8,031 nucleotides of DNA from Bog-564 sp035509915 (lineage in GTDB: Bacteria; Actinomycetota; Acidimicrobiia; Acidimicrobiales; UBA8190): contig DATKIB010000146.1 of the NCBI GenBank assembly GCA_035509915.1, forward strand, positions 1 through 8,031, in the 5' to 3' direction. Shown piece after piece: positions 5,609-8,031 of this stretch; positions within the stretch are counted from its first letter, which is position 1; each line of letters opens with the position of its first letter. The translations under genes and the position numbers were made by a program. The notes beneath the pieces are model-generated. The model made no database searches, was not told the origin of the DNA, and worked only from the letters and a program-made list of their open reading frames with translations.

Positions 5609-6970
5609 GTGCACCTGCGTTTCGGCACCGACGGTGTCCGGGGTGTGGCCAACGCCGAGCTTGGTGCGGAACTGGTGGTGGCGCTGGGCCGCGCCGCGGC
5701 GCGCGTGCTCGACGCAGAATGCTTCCTGGTCGGTCGTGACACCAGGCTGTCCGGTCCGATGCTGCAGGCCGCGATGTCGGCCGGGCTCGCAAGCGAGGGT
5801 GTCGACGTCGTCGACGTGGGGATGCTCCCCACTCCCGCGGTCGCGTGGCTGTCGGCCGCGCGCGGGGCACCCGGGGTGGTGGTCTCGGCCTCGCACAATC
5901 CGTACTCCGACAACGGGATCAAGATCTTCGCCGCCGGCGGGCTCAAGCTGCCTGCCTCGACCGAGGCGGCCATCGAGAAGGAGCTGGCGAGGTGTCTCGA
6001 GGGCCCTGGGGCGCTGGAGCGGCCGACCCGGACCGGGATAGGGCGGCTACACCATGAGCCCGCGGCGTCGGAGACCTACGTCGACCACCTGATCGAGGTC
6101 CTCGAAGGCCGCGACCTGAGCGGGCTGCACGTGGTGGTGGACTGCGCCAACGGCGCAGCTTCGTCGGTGGCACCGCTGGCTCTCGGGCGTGCGGGTGCCA
6201 AGGTGACGGCGATCTTCAGCGAGCCCGACGGCACCAACATCAACGAGGGCTGCGGCTCCACCCACCCCGACGCCCTCGCGTCTGAGGTCAAAGCTCGAGG
6301 CGCGGACGTCGGCCTCGCGCTGGACGGCGACGCCGACCGGTTGGTGGCGATCGACCACGAGGGCGCGGTGGCAGGCGGGGACGAGTTGATCGCCTTGTTT
6401 GCATCGGATCTCTCGGAGCGAGGCAAGCTGGCCGGCAACGGCGTAGTCGTGACGGTCATGTCGAACCTGGGCCTGAGGCGCGCGCTCGAGAAACGCGGGA
6501 TCGGGGTGCTCGAGACCCCCGTGGGCGACCGCCACGTCCTCGAGGCGCTCGACGACGCTCACTTCGTGCTCGGCGGCGAGCAGTCCGGCCACATCGTCTT
6601 CCGGGAGCTGGCGACGACGGGCGACGGGGTGATGACCGGGCTGCTGCTTGTCGATCTGGTGCGCCGGTCGGGCCGCACGCTGGCGGGCCTCGTCAGCGAG
6701 GCCATGAGCCGCGTGCCCCAGGTGCTCGCCAACGTCTCTGTGGCGGATCCGCGTGCTGCGGTGGCCGCCGCCGAAGTGCGCGAGGCGCTGTCCGCCGTGG
6801 AGGAGTCCTTGGGCGACCTCGGGCGCGTGCTGCTTCGCCCCAGCGGGACCGAGCCTCTGGTCAGGGTGATGGTCGAGGCCACCGAGGAGGACGCTGCGCG
6901 CCGGGCGGTAGAGCGGCTCTGCGACGCGGTCCACCGGGCGGGCGCGGCCCCCTCCACCGTGGCGCCGTAG
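5609..6970 (+). CDS. glmM: Phosphoglucosamine mutase
   Basis: GlmM interconverts glucosamine-6-phosphate and glucosamine-1-phosphate in the cytoplasmic pathway to UDP-GlcNAc, the precursor of peptidoglycan. The 453-residue length is normal for the family. Visible motifs are RFGTDGVRGVAN at the N-terminus; the active-site loop SASHNP with the phosphorylated serine at S95; the Mg-binding loop DGDADR (239-244); the sugar-binding loop GGEQSGH (322-328); and the phosphate-binding RPSGTEP (410-416). All key residues are present, so it should be active. The start is GTG 5609, 6 nt after the rpsI stop, with no strong Shine-Dalgarno, suggesting translational coupling. No ATG or other start nearer to the conserved FGTDG block competes. 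Confidence 0.97.
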   Translation: MHLRFGTDGVRGVANAELGAELVVALGRAAARVLDAECFLVGRDTRLSGPMLQAAMSAGLASEGVDVVDVGMLPTPAVAWLSAARGAPGVVVSASHNPYSDNGIKIFAAGGLKLPASTEAAIEKELARCLEGPGALERPTRTGIGRLHHEPAASETYVDHLIEVLEGRDLSGLHVVVDCANGAASSVAPLALGRAGAKVTAIFSEPDGTNINEGCGSTHPDALASEVKARGADVGLALDGDADRLVAIDHEGAVAGGDELIALFASDLSERGKLAGNGVVVTVMSNLGLRRALEKRGIGVLETPVGDRHVLEALDDAHFVLGGEQSGHIVFRELATTGDGVMTGLLLVDLVRRSGRTLAGLVSEAMSRVPQVLANVSVADPRAAVAAAEVREALSAVEESLGDLGRVLLRPSGTEPLVRVMVEATEEDAARRAVERLCDAVHRAGAAPSTVAP

Positions 6971-6979
6971 CCTGAGACG

Positions 6980-8031
<1,052 letters not shown>

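Noticed and set aside
6971..6979. glmS ribozyme upstream of glmS
   Set aside because: Only 9 nt separate glmM and glmS, far too short, and the element is typical of Firmicutes.

Overview
The window is high-GC chromosomal DNA carrying conserved housekeeping genes of an actinobacterium. The evidence is the gene order (rpoA-rplQ-truA, then rplM-rpsI-glmM-glmS), the frequent GTG starts, the L13 N-terminus beginning RTFSPKPGDIERAWHVVDA, and a secreted protein ending in a beta-rich repeat typical of actinobacterial exported proteins. A deep branch such as Acidimicrobiia is my best guess, but I cannot confirm it from sequence alone.

Layout. (1) 1-1577, plus strand: the 3' end of rpoA (alpha C-terminal domain of RNA polymerase), rplQ (ribosomal protein L17) and truA (tRNA pseudouridine synthase). 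(2) 1574-4603, minus strand: one large gene for an exported multidomain glycoside hydrolase of family GH5. It has an N-terminal hydrophobic export or anchor segment, a jelly-roll carbohydrate-binding-like domain, the GH5 catalytic domain and three C-terminal repeats. Its stop codon interlocks with that of truA (4-nt convergent overlap). (3) 4604-4733: a short region between the divergent GH5 and rplM genes, with a potentially switch-like RNA leader for rplM. (4) 4734-8031, plus strand: rplM (L13), rpsI (S9), glmM (phosphoglucosamine mutase) and the first 350 codons of glmS, which runs off the window. These four genes are tightly packed and look like one operon.

How the genes work together. 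The flanking genes serve transcription and translation (alpha subunit, L17, L13, S9, tRNA modification) and the supply of amino sugar for the cell wall: GlmS makes glucosamine-6-phosphate and GlmM converts it to glucosamine-1-phosphate, on the way to UDP-GlcNAc. The GH5 gene is an accessory, outward-facing polysaccharide-degrading function placed head-to-head with rplM and tail-to-tail with truA, so it splits an otherwise co-directional block.

Most interesting points. rplM has no ATG, GTG or TTG where the L13 family starts, and a CTG preceded by a well-spaced Shine-Dalgarno sequence sits exactly there. The bases before that CTG can form two mutually exclusive RNA structures, one of which hides the Shine-Dalgarno. 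The GH5 domain keeps seven of the eight residues usually invariant in the family but has Asp where the usual His should be. TruA carries a Pro-rich insert built of three 9-bp repeats. I see no mobile element, CRISPR array, tRNA or rRNA gene, and nothing I would call a wholly new system.
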